From Echinicola salinicaeni (GTDB lineage: Bacteria > Bacteroidota > Bacteroidia > Cytophagales > Cyclobacteriaceae), in the NCBI RefSeq assembly GCF_014280965.1, contig NZ_JACODZ010000004.1, positions 434,001 through 498,000 on the forward strand: a stretch of DNA of 64,000 nt, read 5' to 3'. The notes under the pieces are model-generated. The model made no database searches, had not been told where the DNA came from, and was given only the letters and a program-made list of their open reading frames with translations. The stretch's first letter is position 1; each line of letters begins with the position of its first letter. Shown here in pieces: positions 25,820 through 36,797 of this stretch. A program made the position numbers and the translations under genes.

Positions 25820-26730
25820 TTTCTATATCCTATATTACCTACCATTTTGTATGTTAAATGGTTGAAATATTATAATTACCTATTCAAATGTTTGGTCGTT
25901 TGAGAAAAAATAGAAATATTTACGAATACTTGAAGTTACAACTATATAAAAGATAACATATATCTGTATTCAAGTAAGAGCATTACATTATATACTGTTA
26001 AGTATAACCCTATTTTCCTAAACTTTTTTGAGTCATAATAGCCATATTGGTTATTGTATAGAATATTCATTATTGCGATTGTAGGAGTAATAATGGGTAC
26101 GTTTTTCTAGTATGCCTCAATATTTATGGTTTCAATGTTGATTTGTCAAATGGTTGAACCATAAATAAACCCAGAATGAAGTACATCATAACAGAATTTT
26201 TCCGAACAAGCCCTTTATTAAAAGGAAAAGCATCATTGTGGCCCTTTTTTGAAAAGGTTTTTCAATCTACTTTGAACCTCCTCATGGTTAAGGGTGAATC
26301 ACCTTTTGTCAAATCGATGTTTATCGGTATAGGCAATTCTCAACATTATTTTAGCTAGAATATAGCTGGCTAGATTTCCCTCTACTTAATATTTCAAAAA
26401 TTTCTTCTCTCACTAAACAGTTTCACTCCTTAAATCAATTTTCCTTTAGGTGTGGGAGTAAAAATGAGAAGGACATTTTAGTTTAAAAATTTATAAGTGT
26501 TGTAAACACACGGAATTTTGAAAAGGTGTAGAGATTTAATAGTTCAAAGGATACAAATAAAATTTCATCTAAATAACAAACCCAAAATTTCAATTATCCA
26601 TGAAAAAGCATATCCAAAACAGCAGTTAAAATAGGTAGAATGACCTGATTTAAGCCCTGATGTCTAAAAATTCAAAAAGTTTAGAAGAAGGCAATTTTCA
26701 ATTTTGATTTATACAAAACCTTGAAACAAT
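25820..26730. other. Long non-coding gap upstream of the first susC
   Basis: These 911 AT-rich bases hold no supported gene. A 60-codon frame at 26176-26358 resembles nothing I know. At 26497-26509 the sequence GTGTT-GTA-AACAC is a small inverted repeat about 220 bases before susC and could be a regulator site. No regulatory gene or remnant of one is recognisable here. Confidence 0.5.
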
Positions 26731-29700
26731 ATGGAAAAAGAAATACCCAGGCAAACTGAAAAGTTTTCCAAATATGTGGGGGGCTCCTTCTTATTGAAGT
26801 TGCTATTTATAGCAATACTGGCCATAGGCCCAAAGGGAAAGGCCCATTCCAATATTATTGGAAATGAAATAGGACCTCATTTGAAGGATGCAAATAACAA
26901 TGAACCTAAGCATCCGCTAAAGTCAGATAGAGGTGAAGCAATAATTACTGAGGTAATTGAAATTAAAGGAAAAGTAGTAGATGGAGAAGGTCTCCCTATT
27001 CCAGGAGTAACTGTAAGAATAGAAAGTACTACAAAAGGCACTGTCACGAATATTGACGGGGAATATACTATTCAAGCAAATGAAGGTGAAACCTTGGTTT
27101 TTAGCTTTGTTGGCTTTAAGGAACAAAAAGTACAGGTAGGTTCTCAATCGATCATTGATATTGTATTAGAAGAGGATCTTCAATCATTGGATGAAGTAGT
27201 GGTTGTGGGCTATGCCGAACAGAAAAAGGAAACCATCGTAGGAGCAGTTACCCAGACCGATGGAGAAGTGCTCAAACGTACCGGTGGGGTTTCCAATGTG
27301 GGACAGGCCCTTACTGGAAACCTGCCCGGCGTGATCACCACATCAAGTGTGGGAACACCAGGGGAAGAAATGCCTCAGATCGTCATCAGAGGGCAAAACA
27401 GCTGGAATGGAAACTCACCTTTGATTTTGGTGGATGGAGTTGAACGTCCAGAGTTTTTTGCCAATATGGATATCAATTCTGTGGAGTCAATTTCTGTCTT
27501 GAAAGATGCTTCGGCTACAGCTGTATTTGGGTCTAGAGGTGCCAACGGTGTAATTATCGTAACCACCAAAAGAGGTCGTACAGGCAAAGCAGAAATTACT
27601 GCTAACATAAGCACCACCATGAAATCTGTTTCTAAACTACCCGGTAAGCTGGATTCATATGATGCTATTGGAGTGAGGAATCAGGCGATTGAACGTGAAT
27701 TGTCCTTGAGTCCCAATAGCTGGGATGAGATGATTCCCCAAGATATGAGGTTAAAGTACCGCTTTCCAGCCAATTTGGAAGAAATGGAGCGGTATCCGAA
27801 TGTGGATTGGCAGGATGTGGTCTTCAAGGATCAGGCAATGGCCTATAATGCGAATGTGGGAATCCGAGGGGGAACTGATTTTACCAAATATTTTGCCAGT
27901 ATAGACTACCAATATGAAGGTGATTTGTTCCGAAAATTTGATACAGGAAGAGGCTATCAGGCAGGCTTTAACTATAATAGGATCAATTTTAGAAGTAACC
28001 TTGATTTTCAACTGACTTCTTCGACTAAGTTGGGTGTAAATCTTGGTGGTACCTATGGTGTTCGTCAAGCTCCTTGGGCCTATGATTTCCCCGAAAGTTA
28101 TTGGAATTCTGCTTACAAAAGTCCGCCGGATGTTTTTTTACCTAGGTACTCGGATGGGGCTTATGGAACATATACCCCAGACGATTATGCGGTTACAAAC
28201 TCTTTGCTAAATCTGGCTGCCAGTGGGGCGGAGTATATCACAGATACTCGTCTGTCAACCAATTTTGTCTTGGAACAAGATCTTGATATGATCTTAAAAG
28301 GCTTGAATTTTAGAGGTACTTTGGCGGTGGATAATTCTTTTCGGGAAGTGGACAGAGGGATAAATGACCTCTACAACAGCCCATTTACCAAATGGATTAA
28401 CCCTTTTACAGGAGTTCCTGAATACAGGAATCTTTTGGATGGTAATACCCGATTTGATTTTGTCGAGGCGGTTACCTGGCAAAATGAAGGAGGGACCGTA
28501 CAGGGAGCCCAGCGAAGAATGTTTTATCAGTTCCAGATGAATTATGCCGGCAATTTTAACGATACACATAATTATACCTTAATGGGCTTGATGAACAGAC
28601 AGCAAGATGCCATTGGGAGTGTCATTCCTAGTTATCGTGAAGACTGGGTGTTCAGGGCTACCTACGATTATAAAAATAAGTATATGATCGAATATAACGG
28701 AGCCTATAATGGTTCCGAAAAGTTTTCACCCGAGTATCGTTTTGCCTTCTTTTCCTCAGGAGGATTGGGTTGGAATATCTCCGAAGAGAATTTTATCAAA
28801 AACCTATCCTTTGTAGACCGATTGAAGCTTAGGGCTTCTTATGGAGAAGTAGGTGATGATAATATCGGTGGAAGATTTTTATTTATGGATCAATGGGCCT
28901 ATGGGGGCACATCCCAAATGGGAGTGATTGGTCAGTCTGGTGAAGACAGCCCTTATACCTGGTATAGACAAAATGCCATAGGAAATCCAAATGTACATTG
29001 GGAAACGGTTTACAAATATAATATGGGATTGGAATTTGGCTTTTTTAATGGATTGATTAATGGTAGTGTGGACTGGTTCCGCGATAATAGGGTGGATATC
29101 CTAATGTCCAGTGGTCGTTCAGTACCCAGCTACTATGGAGCCAATGCCCCTGCAGCCAATTTGGGTAGGGTAGAGACAGAAGGTTATGAATTTACCATAG
29201 GCCTGAATCATACCTTTGATAGCGGGATCAGACTTTGGGGCGATTTCTCTATGACCCATGCCATCGATCAGGTGATTAAAAGAGATGATCCAGAATTGCG
29301 TCCTGATTATCAGAAAAACGCAGGCTATCAGCTTGGTCAGTACCGCAGCCATATCAGTGCGGGCTATTATAATACTTGGGATGAACTATATGGCAGTCCT
29401 CAGCATAATACCAATGACCTGGCTAAACTTCCAGGAAGCTACTATATCGCTGATTTCAATGGAGATGGGGTAGTTGATTCCTTTGATTCTGCTCCTTATG
29501 GCTTTTCTGGCGTACCTCAAAATACCTACAGTACCAATGTAGGAGTGGAATGGAAAGGCCTGAGCTTATATCTACAGTTTTATGGTGTAAACAATGTGAC
29601 CAGGGATGTTTCATTGACCAGCTTGGCGGGAGGTCTTAATATAGTTTATGATGAAGGAAGCTATTGGTCCAAAGAAAATACCGGTGCAGATTCACCATTG

Positions 29701-29982
29701 CCTAGATGGCGGTCACAACCTTCCAGCTATAATAATGGTCCAAGGTACCTCTATGATGGCTCCTACCTGAGACTGAAGAATGCGGAAATCGCCTATAATT
29801 TCCAGTCAGATTGGGTGAGGAATCTGGGCATGAACAATATGCGCTTATATATAAATGGCAATAATCTTTTGCTATGGACGGATATGCCGGATGACAGGGA
29901 GTCCAATTTTGGAGGACCTTCTTATCAAGGTGCCTATCCTACTGTTAAAAGAATCAACTTGGGTCTAAATGTTACATTCTAA
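26731..29982 (+). CDS. susC: SusC/RagA-type TonB-dependent outer-membrane transporter (first of two)
   Basis: A 1083-residue outer-membrane beta-barrel that imports oligosaccharides with energy from TonB. After an N-terminal hydrophobic segment (about residues 20-37), a carboxypeptidase-regulatory-like domain begins at IKGKVVDGEGLPIPGVTV (about 78-160) and ends in the TonB-box-like DEVVVVGYAEQKK. The plug domain contains GNLPGVITT and IRGQNSWNGNSPLILVDGV, and the chain ends LGLNVTF with the terminal Phe of outer-membrane proteins. A susD gene follows 13 bases later. The cluster's enzymes suggest xylo-oligosaccharides as the ligand. Confidence 0.96.
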   Translation: MEKEIPRQTEKFSKYVGGSFLLKLLFIAILAIGPKGKAHSNIIGNEIGPHLKDANNNEPKHPLKSDRGEAIITEVIEIKGKVVDGEGLPIPGVTVRIESTTKGTVTNIDGEYTIQANEGETLVFSFVGFKEQKVQVGSQSIIDIVLEEDLQSLDEVVVVGYAEQKKETIVGAVTQTDGEVLKRTGGVSNVGQALTGNLPGVITTSSVGTPGEEMPQIVIRGQNSWNGNSPLILVDGVERPEFFANMDINSVESISVLKDASATAVFGSRGANGVIIVTTKRGRTGKAEITANISTTMKSVSKLPGKLDSYDAIGVRNQAIERELSLSPNSWDEMIPQDMRLKYRFPANLEEMERYPNVDWQDVVFKDQAMAYNANVGIRGGTDFTKYFASIDYQYEGDLFRKFDTGRGYQAGFNYNRINFRSNLDFQLTSSTKLGVNLGGTYGVRQAPWAYDFPESYWNSAYKSPPDVFLPRYSDGAYGTYTPDDYAVTNSLLNLAASGAEYITDTRLSTNFVLEQDLDMILKGLNFRGTLAVDNSFREVDRGINDLYNSPFTKWINPFTGVPEYRNLLDGNTRFDFVEAVTWQNEGGTVQGAQRRMFYQFQMNYAGNFNDTHNYTLMGLMNRQQDAIGSVIPSYREDWVFRATYDYKNKYMIEYNGAYNGSEKFSPEYRFAFFSSGGLGWNISEENFIKNLSFVDRLKLRASYGEVGDDNIGGRFLFMDQWAYGGTSQMGVIGQSGEDSPYTWYRQNAIGNPNVHWETVYKYNMGLEFGFFNGLINGSVDWFRDNRVDILMSSGRSVPSYYGANAPAANLGRVETEGYEFTIGLNHTFDSGIRLWGDFSMTHAIDQVIKRDDPELRPDYQKNAGYQLGQYRSHISAGYYNTWDELYGSPQHNTNDLAKLPGSYYIADFNGDGVVDSFDSAPYGFSGVPQNTYSTNVGVEWKGLSLYLQFYGVNNVTRDVSLTSLAGGLNIVYDEGSYWSKENTGADSPLPRWRSQPSSYNNGPRYLYDGSYLRLKNAEIAYNFQSDWVRNLGMNNMRLYINGNNLLLWTDMPDDRESNFGGPSYQGAYPTVKRINLGLNVTF

Positions 29983-29995
29983 ACGAGCCAATCCA

Positions 29996-31894
29996 ATGAA
30001 CAAATATATAAAACCATTAATGAGGGGATCGATTTGGATAGCGATGTTTTTGATCGTTACCTCTTGCGAAGACTATCTGGAGAGAGCACCGGAATCAATT
30101 ATTTCAGAGGAGCAGGCCTTCCAAAATTTCACTAACTTTCAGGGCTATGTGGAGGAATTGTACCATTGCGTACCCAATTTTACTTTGTCCAATTGGGTAA
30201 GTTCCTGGAACTGGGGAGAGGATGAAATCGAGTCTACAGCTGGTACTTTTACCTTTTCCTATAACGCAGACCGAGGGAATTTTTGGGCTTGGCAAATAGA
30301 AAATGGTGCAGGAAATAATGGGTGGTTGGATGCCTCCTCAGCAAATACTGATAGGAATCATAAAAATAAAGGACTCTGGCCGTTAGCCTGGTATGGTATA
30401 CGCAAAGCCAATATGGGATTGGAAAATCTTTCCCTGATGACAGATGCCACTGAAGAAGAGCGGCAGTTGATTGAAGGACAGTTATTGTTTTTCAGGGCTT
30501 GGTTCCATTTCTCCTTGATCCAGTATTTTGGGGGACTACCTTATGTGGATCAAGTCTTACCCAGTGACGAGCAGTTGACCTTACCACGCTTAAGTTATCA
30601 AGAATGTGCCGATAGGGTGGCACAAGACTTGGAAAGAGCTGCCGAATTACTGCCGATTGATTGGGATGATACCACAACAGGAAGAAGGACTTTGGGTAAA
30701 AATCAGCTTCGGATTAATAAGATCATGGCTCTGGGCTATTTGGGTAAAAATTACCTTTGGGCAGGAAGCCCCTTAATGAACTCCGTATCTACGGGAAGCG
30801 AAACTTATAATGTAGAATATTGTAAGAAGGCTGCTGACACTTTTGGTGAGCTATTACAACTCGTAGAAAGTGGGGAAACCCAATACGCCTTATTGCCTTT
30901 TGATAAGTATCATGATAATTTTTATACCACAAGTCAAAACTGGGCCTTAGCCGGGGGGACTGAGGCTATATTTAGGTCGACGTACTACTCTGCCAATGAT
31001 ACCCACTGGCGAATTTCAAAGCAGTATAAACCAACCTTCATGGATGAAGGTGATCCTACAAATTTCTATCCTACTGCCAATTATGTTCATGATAATTTTG
31101 GGATGTCCAATGGCTTGCCCTTGCCGGATGATATTACCCAAGTAGATGCTGAATCGGGCTATGATCCTAACTATCCATGGAAAGGTCGTGATCCCCGTTT
31201 TTACAAGGCGATTGTTTATGATGGTGTAAAAGTGGTTCAAGGGGCCATTCCAGATCCCAATCAGGAAGTTAATCGATATGCCAACCTCCATACGGGAGGT
31301 AGCTATAGAGAAGTGGTGACAGGCAGCCTTTCAGGATACGCCAATCGTAAATTCTCTCCACTGACAGCCAATAAATATGATAGGGCCTATGATTGGGGAG
31401 TTGCTTTACATATCAATGTGCCTTATATGAGGCTGGCTGACATCTACCTGATGTATGCAGAGGCCACTTTGATGGGGTATAACAGCATCGCTGCCACTTC
31501 TTCGACCTTTGGGAAAACGCCATTGGAGGCAGTAAATGTAATTCGTGACCGTGCCGATATGGTTGGTGTCCATGATAAGTTTTTAGGGTCAATAGATGTG
31601 TTTTTACAAGAATTAAGAAGGGAAAGAGCAGTGGAATTGGCTTTTGAAAGACATCGATTTAATGATCTTCGCAGATGGATGCTTCTTATTGAGGAGCCTT
31701 ATACCACCAAAACTTCATTTGAGTTTGATAGGTCAGGGGAATTCAATACCGATGACCCTACCCAAAACCGCATTGTGAACATGAGGGAGGAAGTGATCAT
31801 TGAGCGAAATTTTACTTCCAAGCATTATTGGTTGCCGCTCAAGCTAGCTGATGTGAGCCTATATCCTGAATTCAATCAAAATCCGGGATGGTAG
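29996..31894 (+). CDS. susD: SusD/RagB-type glycan-binding lipoprotein (partner of first susC)
   Basis: A 632-residue surface lipoprotein that forms the lid of the preceding SusC. From the ATG at 29996 the signal ends in the lipobox IVTSC (Cys24). An upstream in-frame start at 29969 would overlap susC and gives a worse signal. The TPR-like core phrase FFRAWFHFSLIQYFGGLPYV (about residues 166-185) and the C-terminal RERAVELAFERHRFNDLRRW are SusD hallmarks. Glycan-binding residues cannot be assigned by eye. It belongs to the transcript with both susC genes. Confidence 0.95.
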   Translation: MNKYIKPLMRGSIWIAMFLIVTSCEDYLERAPESIISEEQAFQNFTNFQGYVEELYHCVPNFTLSNWVSSWNWGEDEIESTAGTFTFSYNADRGNFWAWQIENGAGNNGWLDASSANTDRNHKNKGLWPLAWYGIRKANMGLENLSLMTDATEEERQLIEGQLLFFRAWFHFSLIQYFGGLPYVDQVLPSDEQLTLPRLSYQECADRVAQDLERAAELLPIDWDDTTTGRRTLGKNQLRINKIMALGYLGKNYLWAGSPLMNSVSTGSETYNVEYCKKAADTFGELLQLVESGETQYALLPFDKYHDNFYTTSQNWALAGGTEAIFRSTYYSANDTHWRISKQYKPTFMDEGDPTNFYPTANYVHDNFGMSNGLPLPDDITQVDAESGYDPNYPWKGRDPRFYKAIVYDGVKVVQGAIPDPNQEVNRYANLHTGGSYREVVTGSLSGYANRKFSPLTANKYDRAYDWGVALHINVPYMRLADIYLMYAEATLMGYNSIAATSSTFGKTPLEAVNVIRDRADMVGVHDKFLGSIDVFLQELRRERAVELAFERHRFNDLRRWMLLIEEPYTTKTSFEFDRSGEFNTDDPTQNRIVNMREEVIIERNFTSKHYWLPLKLADVSLYPEFNQNPGW

Positions 31895-31931
31895 TATCAG
31901 TTTTTTTGTCCCTTTATAAAAATGAACAAAC

Positions 31932-34900
31932 ATGATGAAATATATAAAAATAGCTTTGCTCTGCTGTGCATATATGGTGCTGTTTCCACTGTGCCTTATT
32001 GCGCAGGAAACAATGAAAATCAGCATTGATCCGACGATCAAAACAAGTTCAGGCGAACCTGTCCGCGGTGCTATTGTCAAAAGTGACCAGGATGGGTACT
32101 CAGCAGTGTCTGATAGTTTGGGAACAGTCCATTTGGAAGTAACCCTAAATACCTATTTAGGGGTAGAGGCTCCAGGTTATGAGACTAAAATACTTCAAGC
32201 GCATGCTGAACTGGAAGAAATTGTATTGTTCCCTTACCTGGAGGGAGAAGAAGTTTTGGTGGCTTTCCAAACCAAGGATAAGAATGATTTGATGGGGGGA
32301 GTATCATCTGTAAACATGTCAGAGATCATGGATAAGAATTACATCACCTATCCATTGGATGGTATGGAAGCTTTTGTAGGTGGATTTAATGGAAATTTAT
32401 GGGGAAATAGCAGTTATTTGACACTTGTAGATGGTGTTCCCCGTGATATTGGTAGTGTGATGCCTACTGAAATAGCACAGATTACATTTCTAAAAGGGGT
32501 GAATGCAATAGCTCTTTATGGCAGTAGGGGTGCGAAAGGAGTTTTACTGATTACAACCAAACGTGGTGTAGCCACTAAGCAGACGATTGATGTCCGTACT
32601 AATATTGGCGTGAACGTGCCCAAAAGTTACCCTAAATACTTAGGGTCAGCTGAGTACATGAGCCTGTATAATGAAGCCAGGTCAAATGATGGTTTAAGTC
32701 CTCTTTACAGTGAGGAAGAAATCTATAATCACGCTTCCGGAAAGAATCCTTATCGTTATCCTAATGTGGATTATTTTTCAGAGGACTATTTACAAAAAGC
32801 CTATACCCGATATGATGCCACCATGGAAATCCAGGGCGGTAATGAAAGTGCGAGGTATTATACCAATGTAGGCTTTTGGTCTGAAGGGTCTGTCCTAGAT
32901 TTTGGTCAGGCCGCAGAAAATGGCAATGAAAGGTTCAATGTACGTGGAAATGTGGACCTCAACCTTAATGACTATATTTCTGCCAAGGTTGATGCGGCAG
33001 CCATCTTTTATAATGGAAAAGGAATCAATGCGGATTACTGGGGTGGATCCGCTACACTAAGACCTTATCGTTTTGCACCCTTAGTGCCTATTGACATGTT
33101 GTCTCCCGATGATGAAACTGCTCAGAATTATGTTCAGAACAGCCAACATTTGATCGGTGGGAAGTATTTGTTGGGAGGGACCCAACTGGATCAAACCAAT
33201 CCCATTGCCGGAAGTTATGCAGGTGGATCTTCAAAATATACCAGTAGGCAGTTCCAGTTTAATGCCGGCCTAAATGCCGATTTAAGAAATGTATTAGAGG
33301 GTCTTTCCTTCAGTTCACTTTTTGGACTGGACTATGCCACTTCTTATAACCTGTCATTCAATAATGACTATGCTGTTTACCAGCCTAGCTGGACGAATTA
33401 TAACGGGATGGATGAAATTGCCGGCTTGACCAGATATGGACAGGATGCCAGCTCCAAAACCCAAAATATCAGCAATAACTGGTTTAGACAGACCCTGTCA
33501 TTTTCTGGTCAATTGAATTACCAGAAAAGCATCGATAATAAACACCATATCTCTGCGATGTTGGTTGCCAATGGTTTTCAGACGGGTGAGTCCGGGATCT
33601 ATCATAAGGTGAGTAATGCCAATCTTGGAATCCACGGTAGTTATAACTATAAATCAAAGTATTACCTGGATTTCAGTGGGGCGATGATCCATAGTGCCAA
33701 ATTGGCCCCAGATAACCGCAAAGCTTTTTCCCCTACTTTGGCCCTGGGATGGAGACTTAGCGAGGAGGACTTTTTGGCTTCCTCTTCAGTGGTGGATGAC
33801 CTGAAATTATCTGTGTCAGGAGGAATACTTCATACCGATCTGGACATTAATGAATATTACCTATATGAGGGTATATACACGGATGAAGGTTCTTGGTACG
33901 AATGGAAAGATGGATTGAATAATACAGCCACTGATGTTAGAAGAGGGCAAAATTATGATCTTGGATTCCCAAAAAGAGAGGAAATCAGTGTGGGACTGGA
34001 TGCTTCCCTGTTTGATAGATTCTTGACTTTGAATGGTTCCGTATTTGTTAGTAAAATGACCGGGTTGTTCCTTCAGGACAGTAATATTTACCCTAACTAT
34101 TTTGTGACCGGATGGCCGATCTCTTCATGGATACCTTATGTAAATTATAATAATGATGAAAGAAGAGGATTCGATTTTCAATTGAACTTGAACAAGCGGA
34201 TTGGACAGGTGGATTGGAGTTTAGGCTTCTCGGGCATTTATTATGATACCAAAGCTTCCAGAAGGTCAGAAAATTTTGAGTTTGATTACCAAACTAGAGT
34301 TGGAAAACCCTTGGATGGTATTTGGGGGCTACAGAGCTTGGGCTTTTTCTCTGGGATAGATGATATAGAAAACTCCCCAGAACAAGCTTTTGGTGAAGTT
34401 AAACCGGGAGATATCAAATACAAAGACCAAAACAATGATGGTATTATTAATGCCCAAGACGAGGTATATCTTGGTAGAGGAGGTTGGTCTGGTGCTCCAT
34501 TGACCATGGGCATTAACCTATCAGCCAAATATAAAAACTTCACCTTTTTTGCTTTGGGAACTGCCCGCACTGGAGCCTATGCCATGAAGACCAATAATTA
34601 CTTCTGGGTCAATGGGGATGACAAGTACTCTGAAGAGGTGAGTGGTAGATGGACAGAAGCTACAAAGAATACGGCTACCTTCCCACGTCTGACTACATTA
34701 AATGGAGCCAACAATTTCCGTAATTCGGATTTTTGGATGTACAGCACCAATCGTTTTGATTTAACAAGGGTGCAAGTTTCCTATTCATTCCCGAGCAGTA
34801 TGTTTGGTCAACGCTTCTTGAAGGGGCTGGACATCTATGCCAATGGTGCAAATCTGCTGACCATAGCCCCAAACAGGGATATTTTGGAGATGAATATTGG

Positions 34901-34952
34901 CAGTGCCCCGCAGACCAGGTTTTATAATATTGGTGTTAAAGCGAAATTTTAA
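31932..34952 (+). CDS. susC: SusC/RagA-type TonB-dependent outer-membrane transporter (second of two)
   Basis: A 1006-residue TonB-dependent transporter, clearly different from the first one. The signal peptide runs to FPLCLIAQ. The N-terminal extension (about residues 30-105) is shorter and less like the regulatory domain of the first SusC, and the plug motifs are weaker: NSSYLTLVDGVPRDIG, then GVNAIALYGSRGAKGVLLIT. The barrel ends NIGVKAKF with a terminal Phe. Paired SusCD units of unequal size are typical of xylan loci in Bacteroides and Prevotella. It lies 37 bases after the first susD and 11 bases before the second. Confidence 0.95.
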   Translation: MMKYIKIALLCCAYMVLFPLCLIAQETMKISIDPTIKTSSGEPVRGAIVKSDQDGYSAVSDSLGTVHLEVTLNTYLGVEAPGYETKILQAHAELEEIVLFPYLEGEEVLVAFQTKDKNDLMGGVSSVNMSEIMDKNYITYPLDGMEAFVGGFNGNLWGNSSYLTLVDGVPRDIGSVMPTEIAQITFLKGVNAIALYGSRGAKGVLLITTKRGVATKQTIDVRTNIGVNVPKSYPKYLGSAEYMSLYNEARSNDGLSPLYSEEEIYNHASGKNPYRYPNVDYFSEDYLQKAYTRYDATMEIQGGNESARYYTNVGFWSEGSVLDFGQAAENGNERFNVRGNVDLNLNDYISAKVDAAAIFYNGKGINADYWGGSATLRPYRFAPLVPIDMLSPDDETAQNYVQNSQHLIGGKYLLGGTQLDQTNPIAGSYAGGSSKYTSRQFQFNAGLNADLRNVLEGLSFSSLFGLDYATSYNLSFNNDYAVYQPSWTNYNGMDEIAGLTRYGQDASSKTQNISNNWFRQTLSFSGQLNYQKSIDNKHHISAMLVANGFQTGESGIYHKVSNANLGIHGSYNYKSKYYLDFSGAMIHSAKLAPDNRKAFSPTLALGWRLSEEDFLASSSVVDDLKLSVSGGILHTDLDINEYYLYEGIYTDEGSWYEWKDGLNNTATDVRRGQNYDLGFPKREEISVGLDASLFDRFLTLNGSVFVSKMTGLFLQDSNIYPNYFVTGWPISSWIPYVNYNNDERRGFDFQLNLNKRIGQVDWSLGFSGIYYDTKASRRSENFEFDYQTRVGKPLDGIWGLQSLGFFSGIDDIENSPEQAFGEVKPGDIKYKDQNNDGIINAQDEVYLGRGGWSGAPLTMGINLSAKYKNFTFFALGTARTGAYAMKTNNYFWVNGDDKYSEEVSGRWTEATKNTATFPRLTTLNGANNFRNSDFWMYSTNRFDLTRVQVSYSFPSSMFGQRFLKGLDIYANGANLLTIAPNRDILEMNIGSAPQTRFYNIGVKAKF

Positions 34953-34963
34953 TAAGACCCAAA

Positions 34964-36745
34964 ATGAACATGAGAATAAATCTTAAAATAGCAGCTATCA
35001 TTACAGGATTAGTGGCTTTGACAAGCTGTAGTGATTTAATTGATCCGGCATTGGAGAATATCCAAAGCAAGGAACTGATAAGGGAAAGACCGGGTATGAT
35101 ACAGGGGCTATTGTTGAATGCCTATTTAAGGATTCCTACCAATGGTTATAATTTCAGTGAAATGGCGACTGATGATGCAGTCAGTAATGACCTTAACAGT
35201 GGTTTTTTGAATATGGCTACTGGTCAGTGGGCATCGAATAACAATCCAGTGGACCGGTGGTCTTCCGCCAATTCAGCTATACAGTACCTCAATGAGATGT
35301 TATTGGAGGTAGGCAATACACAATATGCCTCCAATCCCAATGTCAACCAAATGTTTTTGGACCGTTTGACTGGTGAAACCTATGGTTTGAGAGCCCTTTT
35401 TATGTATTACCTTTTACAGGCCCATGGAGGTATCTCAGGTGGTGAATTATTGGGAGTGCCCATCTTCTTGGAACCACAATCTGTAGATTCAGATTTTAAT
35501 ATTCCAAGGGCCACTTTCGATGCCTGTATGGAACAGCTTTATGCAGATGTTAATAAAGCCTTGGAGTTACTGCCTACGGATTATTATAATATCAGTAATG
35601 AGGGAATGATCCCTTCAAAGTATAGGGAATTCGGAGCACAGGTCAGTGAGTATAATAGGGTGTTTGGAGACGATGCGAAACAATTGGTTTCTGGAAGAAT
35701 TGTTATGGCCATCAGGGCACAGGCAGCCTTGTTGGCGGCCAGCCCATCTTTTAACCTTGACAATGACCAGACCAAATGGGAAGATGCCGCTACCTATGCT
35801 GGAAGTTTATTGAATGATATCGGAGGGGTAAGCGGACTGGATCCCAATGGCGTGACCTGGTATAATAATACAGGGGTCATTGATGCTTTGGGAGCAGGAA
35901 ACAATCCCCCTGAAATTCTTTGGAGGGGATCTATAGGAGGTCCTACCAATAACTTGGAAACACAGAACTTCCCTCCAACGCTTTATGGAGAAGGGTTGGT
36001 CAATCCAACACAAAATTTGGTGGATGCCTTTCCTATGGCAAATGGTTATCCTATATCAGATCCGGCCTCAGGATATACGGAGGATACACCTTATGCCAAC
36101 AGGGACCCAAGGTTGGCCCAGTTCATATTATTGAATGGAAGCACAGCAGGACCATCAGGGATTACGATCAATACTGCATTGGACTCAGACACCAATGATG
36201 GGCTGAACAAGGTAGAATCATCTACCCGTACGGGGTATTATATGCGCAAACTGCTACGTCAGGATGTAAACCTTGATCCTGTAGCCAATACAAGCCAAAG
36301 ACACCTTCAACCTAGAATGCGGTATACAGAATTCTTCCTGATTTATGCTGAGGCTGCCAATGAAGCTTGGGGGCCGATGGCCAGTGGATCTTTTGGGTTT
36401 TCGGCCTATGATGTAATCAAGGCCATCCGGGAGCGTGCAGGAATAGGTATGGATAATGGAGATGCTTATTTAGAGTCGATCAAAAGCGACCAAGCAGCCA
36501 TGAGAGAATTGATCCGTAATGAACGTCGCTTGGAATTGTCCTTTGAGGGATTCCGCTTTTGGGATTTGCGTAGATGGAAATTGGACTTGACCGAGACCGC
36601 TCGAGGCATGCGCATTGAAAATGAAGATCAATTTTCTGTTATCAATGTGGAAAATCGGGTTTATCAGGATTATATGATTTATGGTCCGGTACCTTATGGC
36701 GAGCGTTTGAAATTCAGTGCGCTTCAACAGAATACCGGTTGGTAA
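34964..36745 (+). CDS. susD: SusD/RagB-type glycan-binding lipoprotein (partner of second susC)
   Basis: A 593-residue SusD-family lipoprotein with lipobox ALTSC (Cys22). The phrases YGLRALFMYYLLQAHGGISG (about residues 138-157) and RNERRLELSFEGFRFWDLRR near the C-terminus define the family. The start could also be the second Met, at 34970, two codons on. It pairs with the second susC and is expected to cap it on the cell surface. It differs much from the first SusD, which suggests that the two pairs bind different oligosaccharides. Confidence 0.95.
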   Translation: MNMRINLKIAAIITGLVALTSCSDLIDPALENIQSKELIRERPGMIQGLLLNAYLRIPTNGYNFSEMATDDAVSNDLNSGFLNMATGQWASNNNPVDRWSSANSAIQYLNEMLLEVGNTQYASNPNVNQMFLDRLTGETYGLRALFMYYLLQAHGGISGGELLGVPIFLEPQSVDSDFNIPRATFDACMEQLYADVNKALELLPTDYYNISNEGMIPSKYREFGAQVSEYNRVFGDDAKQLVSGRIVMAIRAQAALLAASPSFNLDNDQTKWEDAATYAGSLLNDIGGVSGLDPNGVTWYNNTGVIDALGAGNNPPEILWRGSIGGPTNNLETQNFPPTLYGEGLVNPTQNLVDAFPMANGYPISDPASGYTEDTPYANRDPRLAQFILLNGSTAGPSGITINTALDSDTNDGLNKVESSTRTGYYMRKLLRQDVNLDPVANTSQRHLQPRMRYTEFFLIYAEAANEAWGPMASGSFGFSAYDVIKAIRERAGIGMDNGDAYLESIKSDQAAMRELIRNERRLELSFEGFRFWDLRRWKLDLTETARGMRIENEDQFSVINVENRVYQDYMIYGPVPYGERLKFSALQQNTGW

Positions 36746-36797
36746 TTGATATGAAAGCTAAGAACAATTGGTTGTAAGAGAATTAAAAGCAAAAACA

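Noticed and set aside
26176-26358. 60-codon open frame upstream of the first susC
   Set aside because: No family resemblance, no signal or motif, and AT-rich surroundings; likely chance.
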